Source: Duganella sp.
GTDB taxonomy: Bacteria; Pseudomonadota; Gammaproteobacteria; Burkholderiales; Burkholderiaceae_D
Assembly (NCBI GenBank): GCA_026225475.1
Contig: JAMFSU010000078.1
Coordinates: 1 to 64,000, forward strand
Length of the DNA stretch: 64,000 nucleotides
Reading direction: 5' to 3'
Shown here piece by piece: positions 53,942 to 63,419 of this stretch. The translations under genes were made by a program, and so were the position numbers. How positions within the stretch are numbered: position 1 is the stretch's first letter; every line of letters starts with the position of its first letter. Below the pieces are notes generated by a model. That model ran no database searches, was not told the DNA's origin, and saw nothing but the letters and a program-made list of their open reading frames with translations.

Positions 53942-54766
53942 ATGGATGCATACCTCGTCATCGGTAATCCGATCGCCCATAGCAAGTCACCCGAAATCCA
54001 CGCCCGCTTTGCCGCGCACAGCGGCCAGGTATTGCGCTATGAGCGCCTGTTGGCACCGCTTGATGGTTTCGCCGCCAGCGTGCACAGCTTCATCGCCAGT
54101 GGTGGCAAAGGCGCCAACGTCACCGTGCCGTTCAAGCTGGAGGCGCATGCGCTGGCCGATCGCTTGAGTGAGCGGGCGCGGCTGGCCGGTGCTGTCAATA
54201 CGCTTATGTTCCGTGGGGGTGAGATCTTCGGTGACAACACCGATGGTGCTGGCCTGGTCGTCGATATCGTGCAAAACGCCGGTATTGATTTGAGCGGCAA
54301 GCGTATCCTGTTGCTCGGCGCCGGTGGTGCCGCGCGTGGGGTATTGCAACCCCTGCTGGAACAGCAGCCGCGTGAAATCGTGCTGGCCAATCGCACCGAG
54401 GCCAAGGCGCGCGAACTGGCCGCACAGTTTGCCGCGTTCGGGCATCTGAATGCCGCCGCTTATGCCGACCTGACGGGCGTGTTCGATGTTGTCATCAATG
54501 CCACTTCGGCCAGTCTGAGTGCCGATCTGCCACCAGTGCCGGCAGAAGTATTCGGCGCCGCTACGCTGGCCTATGACATGATGTATGGCAAGCAGCCGAC
54601 TCGTTTCATGGACTTTGCCGCCCAACATGGCGCCACCGTGCGCGACGGTCTGGGCATGCTGGTGGAGCAGGCAGCCGAAGCATTTTTGCTGTGGCGTGGC
54701 GTGCGGCCGCACACCGCAGAAGTGTTTGCTGATTTGCGCGCACAATTGCATCTGGCTGGCATTTGA
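53942..54766 (+). CDS. aroE: Shikimate 5-dehydrogenase AroE
   Basis: 274 residues from the ATG at 53942 ([20 protein letters not shown]); an upstream in-frame start adds only four residues. Reduces 3-dehydroshikimate with NADPH. Substrate pocket HSKSPEIH and GANVTVPFK with the catalytic Lys. NADP-binding motif [12 protein letters not shown] and ANRTEAKA. Follows the TonB-like gene by 15 bases and precedes mtgA. Confidence 0.95.
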   Translation: MDAYLVIGNPIAHSKSPEIHARFAAHSGQVLRYERLLAPLDGFAASVHSFIASGGKGANVTVPFKLEAHALADRLSERARLAGAVNTLMFRGGEIFGDNTDGAGLVVDIVQNAGIDLSGKRILLLGAGGAARGVLQPLLEQQPREIVLANRTEAKARELAAQFAAFGHLNAAAYADLTGVFDVVINATSASLSADLPPVPAEVFGAATLAYDMMYGKQPTRFMDFAAQHGATVRDGLGMLVEQAAEAFLLWRGVRPHTAEVFADLRAQLHLAGI

Positions 54767-54841
54767 ATGCTGCTGCACGGTTGCGCTGCGCCGTGCTGTA
54801 CGATGGATGCCAGTTCCTGTCATGAACATAAGAACAAACAA

Positions 54842-55549
54842 ATGAAGCTTCTGCGCAAACTGTTTCTGTGGCTGATCGTCTTGCCGATCACCTTGCTGTT
54901 GCTGCTGCAACTGTATTTCTTCGCACAGATCTGGTGGTGGGTTGATCACAATCCTGACTCAACCAGCTTCATGCGCCATCAATTGGCGTTGTTGCAAGAA
55001 AAAAATCCCAAGGCGCAGCTGCAATTCCAATGGGTGCCATACAACCGTATTTCCAATAACCTCAAGCGTGCCATCATCGCGTCGGAAGATTCCAATTTTT
55101 CGGAACACGACGGTATCGATTGGGATGCCTTGCAAAAAGCCTATGAGAAAAATGCCAAGAAGGGCAAGGTAGTCGCCGGCGGCTCCACCATTACCCAGCA
55201 ACTGGCCAAGAATCTGTTCCTGTCGGGCGAGCGCAGTTATCTGCGCAAGGGACAAGAGTTCATCATCACCTATATGCTTGAGTTCTTGATGGACAAGCAG
55301 CGCATCTTTGAAATTTATCTCAATGTCGTCGAATGGGGCAATGGTGTGTTCGGTGCCGAGGCGGCTGCGCGCCATTACTATGGCAGCACGGCGGCCAATC
55401 TCGGCGCCAGTCAGGCAGCGCGATTGGCAGTGATGCTGCCACGTCCGCGCTTTTATGACAAAAATCCTGGTTCGGCTTATCTGGCCAGCCGCAGCGGTTT
55501 GATTCTGCGGCGCATGAATGCGGCCGAATTACCGCCGACCAAAAAATAG
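54842..55549 (+). CDS. mtgA: Monofunctional peptidoglycan glycosyltransferase MtgA
   Basis: 235 residues from the ATG at 54842 ([10 protein letters not shown]); an in-frame start at 54767 adds a Cys-rich, unconserved leader. One N-terminal membrane anchor, then a GT51 domain. The catalytic Glu82 is in [15 protein letters not shown], and the second motif [15 protein letters not shown] begins at residue 113. Polymerises glycan strands from lipid II at the periplasmic face. No transpeptidase domain. Confidence 0.95.
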   Translation: MKLLRKLFLWLIVLPITLLLLLQLYFFAQIWWWVDHNPDSTSFMRHQLALLQEKNPKAQLQFQWVPYNRISNNLKRAIIASEDSNFSEHDGIDWDALQKAYEKNAKKGKVVAGGSTITQQLAKNLFLSGERSYLRKGQEFIITYMLEFLMDKQRIFEIYLNVVEWGNGVFGAEAAARHYYGSTAANLGASQAARLAVMLPRPRFYDKNPGSAYLASRSGLILRRMNAAELPPTKK

Positions 55550-55690
55550 CGCGCTTGCCTGGCGCATGCGATGAACGTACACTTGCGTGCATTTTCCGCA
55601 CGGGCAACTGCTGCGGTCACGCCGGCATCATCGCCTGATGGTAAAACTGGCAACCCCGCCTTCTTCGTCTTGTCCCGACAGTGAGATCAC

Positions 55691-56656
55691 ATGATTAATG
55701 TTTTTGTGTTGCAAAACGGTCGGTTGAACCAAGTCAATATCGACAGCCGTAGTGACCTGGAAAACATCGCGCCTGTCTGGGTCGATCTGACTGAACCCAG
55801 CGATGAAGAGCGTGCCTGGGTCAAAAGCATTTATGGCGTCACCCTGCCTGATGAAGATGAATTCAGTGACATCGAAGCTTCGGCGCGTTACTTCGAAGCC
55901 GAAAATGGTGACCTGCATCTGCGCACCGACTTTCTGTTCGAAGGCGAGGACGACGCTTCGGCCACCATGACGGTGGCGTTTATTCTGGCGCGCAATATTC
56001 TATTTTCGGTGCACGCCGAGGATTTGCCGGTGTTCCGCCTGGTGCGCATGCGCGCCCGTTCGCGGCCCGGATCGATCGGTGACTATCGCGATGTCTTGCT
56101 CGATCTGTATGAAACCGATGCCGAATATTCGGCCGATGCGCTCGAAGGGATTTATCAGAAACTGGAAGCGGTCAGCCACAGTGTGCTCAAGAAAAGCCTG
56201 ACCGACCAGGCCGCTGCCGATGTGCTCAATACGATCGCTCATGAAGAAGATTTGAATGGTCGTATTCGCCGCAACATGATGGATACGCGGCGCGCAGTCA
56301 GCTTCTTGATGCGTGGCCGTTTGCTCAACGCCGACCAGTTCGAGGATGCACGGCAGATTTTGCGCGATATTGAATCGCTGGATGGCCACACGGCTTTCTT
56401 GTTCGACAAGATCAACTTCCTGATGGATGCCACGGTCGGTTTCATCAACATCAACCAGAACAAGATCATCAAGATTTTCTCGGTAGCTTCGGTGGCGTTC
56501 TTACCACCGACCTTGATTGCCAGTATCTATGGCATGAATTTCAAGATCATGCCAGAACTCGACTGGCTGATCGGATATCCGCTGGCAATCCTGATGATGA
56601 TCGGTTCGGCAATTGCGCCATTCTGGTATTTCCGGCGGCGCGGCTGGCTTAATTGA
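55691..56656 (+). CDS. corA: Magnesium/cobalt transporter CorA
   Basis: 321 residues. Pentameric Mg2+ channel of the inner membrane. The long cytoplasmic N-terminal part (FVLQNGRLNQVNIDSRSDL ...) is followed by two C-terminal membrane helices; the selectivity motif YGMNF closes the first and the second ends near FRRRGWLN. VDLTEPSDEERAWVK is typical of the family. Stands 141 bases after mtgA with no overlap. Confidence 0.95.
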   Translation: MINVFVLQNGRLNQVNIDSRSDLENIAPVWVDLTEPSDEERAWVKSIYGVTLPDEDEFSDIEASARYFEAENGDLHLRTDFLFEGEDDASATMTVAFILARNILFSVHAEDLPVFRLVRMRARSRPGSIGDYRDVLLDLYETDAEYSADALEGIYQKLEAVSHSVLKKSLTDQAAADVLNTIAHEEDLNGRIRRNMMDTRRAVSFLMRGRLLNADQFEDARQILRDIESLDGHTAFLFDKINFLMDATVGFININQNKIIKIFSVASVAFLPPTLIASIYGMNFKIMPELDWLIGYPLAILMMIGSAIAPFWYFRRRGWLN

Positions 56657-56784
56657 TGTCTCGTCAAGACCACCCGGGTCAGGCTCGGGTAGGGAATGTC
56701 TGACAAGGATTGGCGTCATGCACCTATGTCGGTAGTGCACAGTTTGGTGCAGCATGAGAGGCCTTACTTACGTTTGCGCGTCCC

Positions 56785-57144
56785 ATGAAACATCATTACA
56801 TCTCAATTATCGTCATGTTGGCAGGCATACTGGCCGTACTGGATGGCAGCATTGATCCACGCTATCACAGCACTGCCAATGCGCAAGGCACGGCCATGCC
56901 CATGACTGTCGTTTCTGGCAGTGGCGTCGTTGAGGCTATTCACTTGCAACGCAACGCTGATAACAGTGCTAGCGGCAGCATGTTCGACAGCCAGGCATCG
57001 GCTATTGTTGATCCGATGGTGGCTTATCGTATTCGGGTTCGCATGCAGGACGGTTCGACACAGACGGTATTGCAGGACAGCGCAGCCGGATTGCACATTG
57101 GCGAGCGCGTACGGCTAGATAGCGGTCGCGTCTACGCTGCCTGA
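56785..57144 (+). CDS. Small exported protein with SlyB-like C-terminal segment
   Basis: 119 residues. A hydrophobic N-terminus (HYISIIVMLAGILAVLDG) suggests export or anchoring. The C-terminal part, AYRIRVRMQDGSTQTVLQDS followed by HIGERVRLDSGRVYA, resembles the last segment of SlyB/glycine-zipper outer membrane lipoproteins. However, the glycine zipper and the lipobox cysteine are both missing. This could be a diverged or degraded relative. Function unknown. Convergent with anmK, whose stop is 12 bases away. Confidence 0.6.
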   Translation: MKHHYISIIVMLAGILAVLDGSIDPRYHSTANAQGTAMPMTVVSGSGVVEAIHLQRNADNSASGSMFDSQASAIVDPMVAYRIRVRMQDGSTQTVLQDSAAGLHIGERVRLDSGRVYAA

Positions 57145-57155
57145 ACAACCCCTGT

Positions 57156-58319
57156 TCATGCCGGATAGAGTGCGCCGAGCACGCGTAGACCGCGCGCACC
57201 GGTGACTGCCGGCAGATTGCCGGGCAAGTGCAGACAAAAGCGTTGCGCCAGCCAGGCAAACGCCAGCGCTTCGACATGATTGGGTGCCACGCCCAGCGTG
57301 TCGGTGGAGTGCACTGCTATGGATTTTCCACTGGCCGCCAAGCCCTGGCGCAGCAACTGCAACAGATAACCATTGTAAGCACCGCCACCGCACACATAGA
57401 CTGCAGTCGTGGCAGGTGCATGCATCAGAATGGCGTCGGCAATGGTGCCCGCCGTCAACGCCGTCAGGGTCGCTTGCACATCGACTGGCGCCAGTGTAGC
57501 GAAGTCTTGCAAGCGGGCATCCAGCCATTCGATGTGAAACAGGTCGCGGCCGGTACTCTTCGGTGGCAGCAGCGTGAAATAGCCGTCGCCGCGCAAATGT
57601 TGCAATAAGCCGGCATCGATCGTGCCGCTGGCGCCCCAGGTACCATTGTGATCAAAGCTGAGGCCCTGATGGCGCGCAATCCAGGTATCGAGCAAGACAT
57701 TGCCTGGACCGGTATCGAAGCCGGCAGTGTGGACCGCCGTCGCGCTAGTTTGCTGGGGCGGCAAAATACTGATGTTGCTGATGCCGCCAATATTGACTGC
57801 CACGCGTGCCTCGCTGGCGCTGCCGAATACTGCCTGATGAAAGGCCGGTACCAGTGGCGCACCCTGGCCGCCAGCGGCGACATCGCGGCTGCGGAAATCG
57901 GCGATGACATCGATGCCGCACAACTCCGCCAGCAAGGAAGGATTATTAGTCTGGCGCGTATAACCGAGTTCGGGCCGATGACGAATGGTCTGGCCGTGCA
58001 CGCCGACGGCGCATACCTCTGCTGCTGTGGTGTTGCCCTGTGCCAGCAGCTCCGCTACACAGGCTGCATAACAAACGGCGAGCTGATTGGCCGCCAGCGC
58101 TTCGCGTTGCAATTCATTTCCCCCGGGGCTCTGCAAGGCCATCAACTCGGCCCGCAAACTGGCGGGGAAGGGGGCATAGGCAGTTGCCAGCGTACTCATT
58201 GGCTGGCCTGCGGGCATGGATACCAGTACGCCATCGACGCCATCGAGGCTGGTGCCGGACATCAGTCCAATGTAGAGCGAGGAAGTTGTAGCCGCGACGT
58301 CAACGAATTGAGCAGACAT
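57156..58319 (-). CDS. anmK: Anhydro-N-acetylmuramic acid kinase AnmK
   Basis: 387 residues. Opens the anhydro ring and phosphorylates anhydro-MurNAc to MurNAc-6-phosphate in cell wall recycling. Signature MSGTSLDGVDGVLV from residue 20, nucleotide and substrate segments VGVHGQTIRHRPE, DFRSRDVAAGGQGAPLVP and GGISNISILP. The ATG directly follows the T-run of an upstream terminator, so no Shine-Dalgarno sequence is present. No later start codon is suitable. It lies downstream of the M23 peptidase gene. Confidence 0.93.
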   Translation of the reverse strand: MSAQFVDVAATTSSLYIGLMSGTSLDGVDGVLVSMPAGQPMSTLATAYAPFPASLRAELMALQSPGGNELQREALAANQLAVCYAACVAELLAQGNTTAAEVCAVGVHGQTIRHRPELGYTRQTNNPSLLAELCGIDVIADFRSRDVAAGGQGAPLVPAFHQAVFGSASEARVAVNIGGISNISILPPQQTSATAVHTAGFDTGPGNVLLDTWIARHQGLSFDHNGTWGASGTIDAGLLQHLRGDGYFTLLPPKSTGRDLFHIEWLDARLQDFATLAPVDVQATLTALTAGTIADAILMHAPATTAVYVCGGGAYNGYLLQLLRQGLAASGKSIAVHSTDTLGVAPNHVEALAFAWLAQRFCLHLPGNLPAVTGARGLRVLGALYPA

Positions 58320-58369
58320 AAAAAAACCGGTGATTGAGTCGCTGCATTTTACAGCGATTCAATCACCGG
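58320..58369 (-). terminator. Long-stem terminator after the M23 peptidase gene, abutting the anmK start
   Basis: On the minus strand an 18-base stem (58352-58369 with 58327-58344, one G-T pair) with a seven-base loop is followed by seven T (58320-58326). The ATG of anmK starts at 58319, immediately after the T-run. Confidence 0.85.
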
Positions 58370-58384
58370 CCGATGACCAGCAGA

Positions 58385-59782
58385 TTAGCGTGACGCCAGA
58401 GTGGTGCTATCGGATGGTGCCGGACGCAACAAGGCCAGGCGTCGGTTCATGTCGGTCGAGACCGTACGGAAACGCTGCAATTGTGTACCGGCCAATGGCT
58501 GCGCGTTGGGAACGGCAACCGACAATGGATCGCGCGGCACATTGCTGATGCGGAATTCGTAATGCAAATGCGGCCCGGTGGCCCAGCCGGTCATGCCGAC
58601 ATAACCGATCACGTCTCCCTGGCTGACCTTCATGCCCTTGCGCAAGCCGGAAGCAAAGCGGCTCATGTGGCCGTAGGCCGTGGAATAATTGCTCCAGTGC
58701 TTGATGACCACGATATTGCCATAACCGTTTTGCTGGCCAACAAAGTCAATCACACCATCGCCCGAGGCATGGATAGGCGTGCCAGTCGGTGCGGCAAAGT
58801 CGACGCCGGTGTGCTGCTTCCATTTGCCGAGAATTGGATGCAGACGCATGGCGAAGCCCGAGGAAATCCGGGTGAAGGCCAGGGGCGACTTGAGGAAGGC
58901 TTTCTTGAGGGACTTGCCGTCGAAGGCGTAATAGGCGCCACCGATTTTGCTGGTCGGATCATCGAACCAGACCGCTTGGTAGGTATTGCCGGCGTTGACG
59001 AATTCTCCCGCCAGAACGCGCCCGGTACGCACCGGTTCGCCATTGTTCCAGAAGCTTTCGTAGATCACGTTGAAGCGGTCACCGCGGCGCAGGTCGGAAG
59101 CAAAGTTGACGCTGGTGGCGAACATATCGACGATCTGGCTCGCGATGCTGTCTGGGATTTGCGCTGCATCGGTGGCGGCAAACAGCGACGAGCGGATCTG
59201 GCCGGAGCGCATTTCCAGGCGCCGCTCCAGTTCCACCGGGGTGGTGTGTGATTTGAAACCAGCGCCGTTACGTTCCACGATCAGATTACTGGCGGGACCA
59301 TCGCGACCATCGCTGAGCGTGGTCGTCAATTGCTGCAATTCACCGTCTTCCGAAGTGTGCGCCGTGACACGTTTTCCCGGACGCAACTGCATCACCGCAC
59401 GTGCCATGGCATCGGATTTGATGAAGTTGGCGGCACCGTCGTCGTCAACACCGAGGCGCGTGAGCAAGCTGGCCAGCGTGTCGCCGGAACGTACTTTTTC
59501 TTCGGCTACGTAGTTTTCACTGGCCTGGTCTTGTAATTTGGCAACCTGCTGTTGCAGATCAGGCAAGGCCAGATCCTTGGCGATGGCGTGTACGGGAGCG
59601 TCCGAGGTATCCGGCTGGGCCGGCGCAAAGCCAGCCGCACCCAGTGTGAAGGCGCCGAGAAACAGGGCGCCGGCACCGACAATGCGGGTTTTGCGGGAAG
59701 AGCCTTGGAATTTCTCGTGGCAGAAGCGGTGGGCACTGCGATAGAGCGACGTCAGGCGCGCGAATTTATCTGTAGGGAACAT
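58385..59782 (-). CDS. M23 family peptidoglycan endopeptidase (LytM domain)
   Basis: 465 residues. N-terminal cytoplasmic tail and membrane segment (VGAGALFLGAFTLGAAGFA), then a LysM/OapA-like region (VRSGDTLASLLTRLGV). The C-terminal zinc peptidase domain has His324 and Asp328 (QHTGVDFAAP), His372 (YGHMSRF) and His405/His407 (GPHLHYEF), the full LytM set. Likely cuts peptide cross-links during wall growth. Often located next to anmK and tyrS in betaproteobacteria, as here. Confidence 0.93.
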   Translation of the reverse strand: MFPTDKFARLTSLYRSAHRFCHEKFQGSSRKTRIVGAGALFLGAFTLGAAGFAPAQPDTSDAPVHAIAKDLALPDLQQQVAKLQDQASENYVAEEKVRSGDTLASLLTRLGVDDDGAANFIKSDAMARAVMQLRPGKRVTAHTSEDGELQQLTTTLSDGRDGPASNLIVERNGAGFKSHTTPVELERRLEMRSGQIRSSLFAATDAAQIPDSIASQIVDMFATSVNFASDLRRGDRFNVIYESFWNNGEPVRTGRVLAGEFVNAGNTYQAVWFDDPTSKIGGAYYAFDGKSLKKAFLKSPLAFTRISSGFAMRLHPILGKWKQHTGVDFAAPTGTPIHASGDGVIDFVGQQNGYGNIVVIKHWSNYSTAYGHMSRFASGLRKGMKVSQGDVIGYVGMTGWATGPHLHYEFRISNVPRDPLSVAVPNAQPLAGTQLQRFRTVSTDMNRRLALLRPAPSDSTTLASR

Positions 59783-60134
59783 GCAATACGTTAAAATCTA
59801 CCGTTTACGCTTGTTCCGAATCTGATTGCGTGGGAGCAATGAGCGCCATGGCAATGCGTACCGTGTCTGACCTATGAAATAGGCGACACTTGCACAACCA
59901 GCGCAAGGCTTTGCAACCGCAGCTTGGTCAACGACTCCCCAGGTGACCGATGCTCTCTCAGATTCTCGACAAGCGATGAATGCTAATTCTCTGCTGATTG
60001 CGCTTCTAAAATGGCGTGCGGCAGAAAGACGAAGTGCGCATTATAGCAAAGCGGAAAAGCGATGCATTAGGACTAATATCGTTTTTTACTAAATTTTTTA
60101 CTAATTTTATTTCGGCAATTTTGGCTTCCTGATA
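59783..60134. other. 352-base divergent region between the M23 peptidase and tyrS genes
   Basis: No gene recognised. It contains a probable extended -10 promoter for the minus strand and, just before tyrS, two copies of TTTTTTACTAA (60082-60092 and 60094-60104). No RNA gene or T-box was found. Confidence 0.5.
60040..60048 (-). promoter_or_regulatory. Extended -10 promoter for the M23 peptidase gene
   Basis: On the minus strand the sequence reads TGCTATAAT, a perfect extended -10 element. No good -35 box is present, which is normal for this class. Transcription would begin near 60033, about 250 bases before the M23 start. Confidence 0.4.
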
Positions 60135-61400
60135 ATGACTGTAGAACAACCTTCTCCCAAAGCAACCACAGGCCTGGTGCCGCACGCAGTGCTGCCGCTC
60201 TCTGATCAAGTTCAGGAAGCGCTGGCGATTACCAAACGCGGTGTTGATGAACTGCTAATCGAAAGCGAGTTCGCGCAAAAATTGGCGCGCGCCGAAAAAA
60301 ATGCGCAGCCGTTGCGCATCAAGCTGGGCCTGGACCCAACTGCGGCCGATTTGCATCTGGGTCACACCGTGGTGCTCAACAAGATGCGGCAATTGCAAGA
60401 TCTCGGCCACAACGTGATCTTCCTGATTGGCGATTTCACGTCGATGATTGGCGACCCATCGGGCCGCAATGCGACGCGTCCACCATTGACGCGTGAGCAG
60501 ATCGAAATCAATGCCCAGACTTATTTTGCCCAGGCCAGCCTGGTGCTGGATCCGCAACGTACCGAAATTCGTTACAACTCGGAATGGTGTGACCCGCTCG
60601 GCAGTCGCGGCATGATTCAATTGGCATCGCGCTATACCGTGGCACGCATGATGGAGCGCGATGACTTCACTAAGCGTTTCAAGGAAGGCACGCCAATTTC
60701 GGTGCATGAATTCCTCTATCCGCTGATGCAGGGTTATGACTCGGTGGCGCTGAAGTCCGATCTCGAACTGGGCGGTACCGATCAGAAATTCAATCTGCTG
60801 GTTGGGCGCGAACTGCAAAAGGACTATGGCCAGGAACCGCAATGCATTCTGACCATGCCGCTGCTGGAAGGCCTCGACGGCGTTGAAAAAATGTCCAAGT
60901 CGAAGAACAACTATATTGGTATCACCGAGCCTGCCAATACCATGTTTGCCAAGGTCATGAGCATCTCCGATGTGATGATGTGGAAGTACTACGATTTGCT
61001 GTCGTTCCGTTCGCTCAGTGAAGTGGCCAGCTTCAAGATTGAAGTGGCAGGGGGCAAGAATCCACGCGATATCAAGGTGGCACTGGGCCAGGAAATCGTC
61101 GCACGCTTCCATTCGCCACAGGCGGCAGAAGAGGCGCTGGCCGATTTCGTCAACCGTTCCAAGGGTGGTATTCCTGACGATGTACCAGAAGTCAGCCTGA
61201 GCGGTGCGCCGCTGGGAATCGGACAGTTGCTCAAACAAGCCAATCTGTGTGCGTCGACGTCGGAAGCTTTGCGCATGGTGGAGCAAGGCGGTGTTCGTAT
61301 CGACGGTACTGTGATCAGCGATAAAGGCCTCAAAGTTGAAGCCGGTGTCATGGTGGTGCAGGTTGGCAAGCGCAAATTTGCGCGCGTGACGCTGGCGTGA
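60135..61400 (+). CDS. tyrS: Tyrosyl-tRNA synthetase TyrS
   Basis: 421 residues. Class I synthetase charging tRNA-Tyr. HIGH-type motif HLGH at 74-77, tyrosine pocket and GGTDQKFN in the middle, KMSKS in the EKMSKSKNN segment, and a C-terminal S4 RNA-binding domain ([19 protein letters not shown]). The N-terminal about 25 residues form a leader typical of betaproteobacterial TyrS. Only a weak ribosome site is visible. Followed by dtd after 13 bases. Confidence 0.96.
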   Translation: MTVEQPSPKATTGLVPHAVLPLSDQVQEALAITKRGVDELLIESEFAQKLARAEKNAQPLRIKLGLDPTAADLHLGHTVVLNKMRQLQDLGHNVIFLIGDFTSMIGDPSGRNATRPPLTREQIEINAQTYFAQASLVLDPQRTEIRYNSEWCDPLGSRGMIQLASRYTVARMMERDDFTKRFKEGTPISVHEFLYPLMQGYDSVALKSDLELGGTDQKFNLLVGRELQKDYGQEPQCILTMPLLEGLDGVEKMSKSKNNYIGITEPANTMFAKVMSISDVMMWKYYDLLSFRSLSEVASFKIEVAGGKNPRDIKVALGQEIVARFHSPQAAEEALADFVNRSKGGIPDDVPEVSLSGAPLGIGQLLKQANLCASTSEALRMVEQGGVRIDGTVISDKGLKVEAGVMVVQVGKRKFARVTLA

Positions 61401-61413
61401 GCAAACCTCTGCA

Positions 61414-61869
61414 ATGATCAGTCTGTTGCAACGTGTCAGCCGCGCTGAAGTCGTGGTCGATGGCGAACAAATCGGCGCCATCGCGGTTGGATTGATGGTG
61501 CTGGTGTGCGCCGAGCGCGGTGATACCGAAAAGCAAGCCGATGCACTGCTGAGCAAGTTGCTTGCTTACCGCGTGTTTGCCGATGATGCCGGCAAGATGA
61601 ACCGCAGCGTGACCGATGTAGGCGGCGGCTTGTTGCTGGTGCCGCAATTCACGCTGGCGGCCGATACCCGCTCTGGCACGCGGCCTTCGTTCACACCGGC
61701 GGCGGCACCCGAGGACGGGCGTCGGCTGTTCGACCATTTTGTTGCGCAGGCACGCCTGCGCCATGGTGAGGTGGCAACCGGCCGGTTTGGCGCCGATATG
61801 CAAGTGTCACTGACCAATCAAGGGCCGGTGACATTCTGGTTGCAGGTCAAACCTGCCGTTATGGAATAA
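61414..61869 (+). CDS. dtd: D-aminoacyl-tRNA deacylase Dtd
   Basis: 151 residues. Hydrolyses D-aminoacyl-tRNA, notably D-Tyr-tRNA, to prevent D-residues entering proteins. Starts [18 protein letters not shown]. The substrate-carbonyl motif [19 protein letters not shown] and the Gly-cisPro motif [10 protein letters not shown] are intact. Directly behind tyrS, a functional pairing often seen. Confidence 0.95.
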   Translation: MISLLQRVSRAEVVVDGEQIGAIAVGLMVLVCAERGDTEKQADALLSKLLAYRVFADDAGKMNRSVTDVGGGLLLVPQFTLAADTRSGTRPSFTPAAAPEDGRRLFDHFVAQARLRHGEVATGRFGADMQVSLTNQGPVTFWLQVKPAVME

Positions 61870-61929
61870 TCGAATCACGCAAGTCTGTAGCAGAATCAAC
61901 AACCAGTTTGTTTTTCAAGGAGAGCACAC

Positions 61930-62565
61930 ATGAAACTCTGGAGCGAATCTTTCCAAGACGGTGCGGCAATCCCAGGCGAATTCGCCTTTGCCGTGTCGGA
62001 CCCAAAAAGCCATGTTGCCTTGTCGAGCAACCGCAACCCGCATCTGGCCTGGAGCGATATACCCAAAGGCGCGCAATCGTTGGTGTTGGTCTGCCATGAT
62101 CCCGACGTGCCGTCACGCGGTGATGATGTCAATCAAGAAGGCAGAAGCGTGCCGGCCGATTTGCCGCGCGTCGATTTCTTTCACTGGACCCTGGTCGATA
62201 TCCCGGTAGGCACCGCCAGCATTGCGGCAGCGCTATTGAGCAACGCAGTCACCACGCGCGGCAAGGCTGGGCCGGTGATTCCGGGCGATCCGCTGCACGG
62301 GGCGCGGCAAGGACTCAATGATTACACCGGCTGGTTTGCCGGCGATGGCGACATGCGCGGTGAGTATTTCGGCTATGACGGTCCTTGTCCACCGTGGAAT
62401 GACGCGCTGTTGCATCGCTATATCTTTACGCTGTTCGCTGTCGATCAAGCCCAATTGACGGTCTCCGGCAGCTTCAGCGGCACCGATGTTCGCAATGCCT
62501 TGCAAGGACATGTGCTGGCCGAGGCCAGCATTACCGGCACCTATACCCTCAATCCAGCACTGTAA
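61930..62565 (+). CDS. YbhB/YbcL family (PEBP-like) protein
   Basis: 211 residues. The phosphatidylethanolamine-binding fold is recognisable from NPHLAWSDIPKGAQSLVLVC, then CHDPDVPS and the anion-pocket segment DYTGWFAGDGDMRGEYFGYD-GPCPP. The usual DPD and GPCPP motifs are present. These proteins are often called Raf kinase inhibitor-like, but bacterial members have no defined role. Preceded by AAGGAGAG. Sits between dtd and a histidine phosphatase. Confidence 0.87.
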   Translation: MKLWSESFQDGAAIPGEFAFAVSDPKSHVALSSNRNPHLAWSDIPKGAQSLVLVCHDPDVPSRGDDVNQEGRSVPADLPRVDFFHWTLVDIPVGTASIAAALLSNAVTTRGKAGPVIPGDPLHGARQGLNDYTGWFAGDGDMRGEYFGYDGPCPPWNDALLHRYIFTLFAVDQAQLTVSGSFSGTDVRNALQGHVLAEASITGTYTLNPAL

Positions 62566-62593
62566 CTAGCGCCGTCATCACCAAGCACAAACA

Positions 62594-63238
62594 ATGACCG
62601 AAATCCTGCTGATTCGCCACGGTGAAACCGATTGGAATGTCGATAAACGCCTGCAAGGGCACATCGACATCGGGCTCAATGCCCAAGGGCGGCAGCAGGC
62701 CACCTTGCTGGGTCAGTCTTTGGCGAGCGAGCCGCTGGATGCGATTTTTGCCAGCGACCTGCAGCGCGCACGCGATACCGCACAAGCCGTGGCACAGCGG
62801 CAGGGCCTGACGCTACAGATCGAGCCGGCCTTGCGCGAGCGTTGTTATGGCGGCTTTGAAGGTTTGCGCCACGACGAGATTGCACAACGCTATCCGCAAG
62901 ACTATGCCGCCTGGAAGGCGCGGGAATTCGATGCGCGCTATCCTGCGGGCGAACGGATGGCGGAAACCCTGCGCGAATTCTCCCTGCGCGCGATCGCTGC
63001 CGTGACCGGCTTGGTCAGCCATGGCAACTACCGCAAAATCGCCATCGTCGCGCATGGCGGTGTGCTCGAATGCATTCATCGCTGGGCCAAACAAATCGAT
63101 TTTGCGCAGGCGCGCGACTTCGATATCCTCAATGCCAGTGTCAATCGCCTGCATTGGGATGGTGAACAACTGCATATTCGGCAATGGGGCGATGTTGCTC
63201 ATTTGAAAACTGCGGTCCTCGACGAAGTGGATCGCTGA
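62594..63238 (+). CDS. Histidine phosphatase family protein (phosphoglycerate mutase-like)
   Basis: 214 residues. Catalytic RHGETDWN with His9 near the N-terminus, FASDLQRARDTAQAVA with the phosphate-binding Arg, the proton donor Glu in LRERCYGGFEGL, and the second His in IVAHGGVLECIHRWA. Similar proteins are GpmB-like or alpha-ribazole phosphatase-like; no cobalamin genes are nearby. The substrate is not determined. Confidence 0.88.
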   Translation: MTEILLIRHGETDWNVDKRLQGHIDIGLNAQGRQQATLLGQSLASEPLDAIFASDLQRARDTAQAVAQRQGLTLQIEPALRERCYGGFEGLRHDEIAQRYPQDYAAWKAREFDARYPAGERMAETLREFSLRAIAAVTGLVSHGNYRKIAIVAHGGVLECIHRWAKQIDFAQARDFDILNASVNRLHWDGEQLHIRQWGDVAHLKTAVLDEVDR

Positions 63239-63419
63239 CCTGCTGCTTATCGGTGGCCTCGCCCAGGGTCACCTGCGACGACCGTTTGCAAGTCGTTGCT
63301 GAACTGACAAGTTCGTCTTTGGTGTGCGCTGCAAGGCCGATTGTTGTTGGGGCGGCGCGGCAATCGCGTTAAAATAGCGCCCTTCCCCCGTCATCAATCG
63401 ACTGCAAGTCCACTCCACC

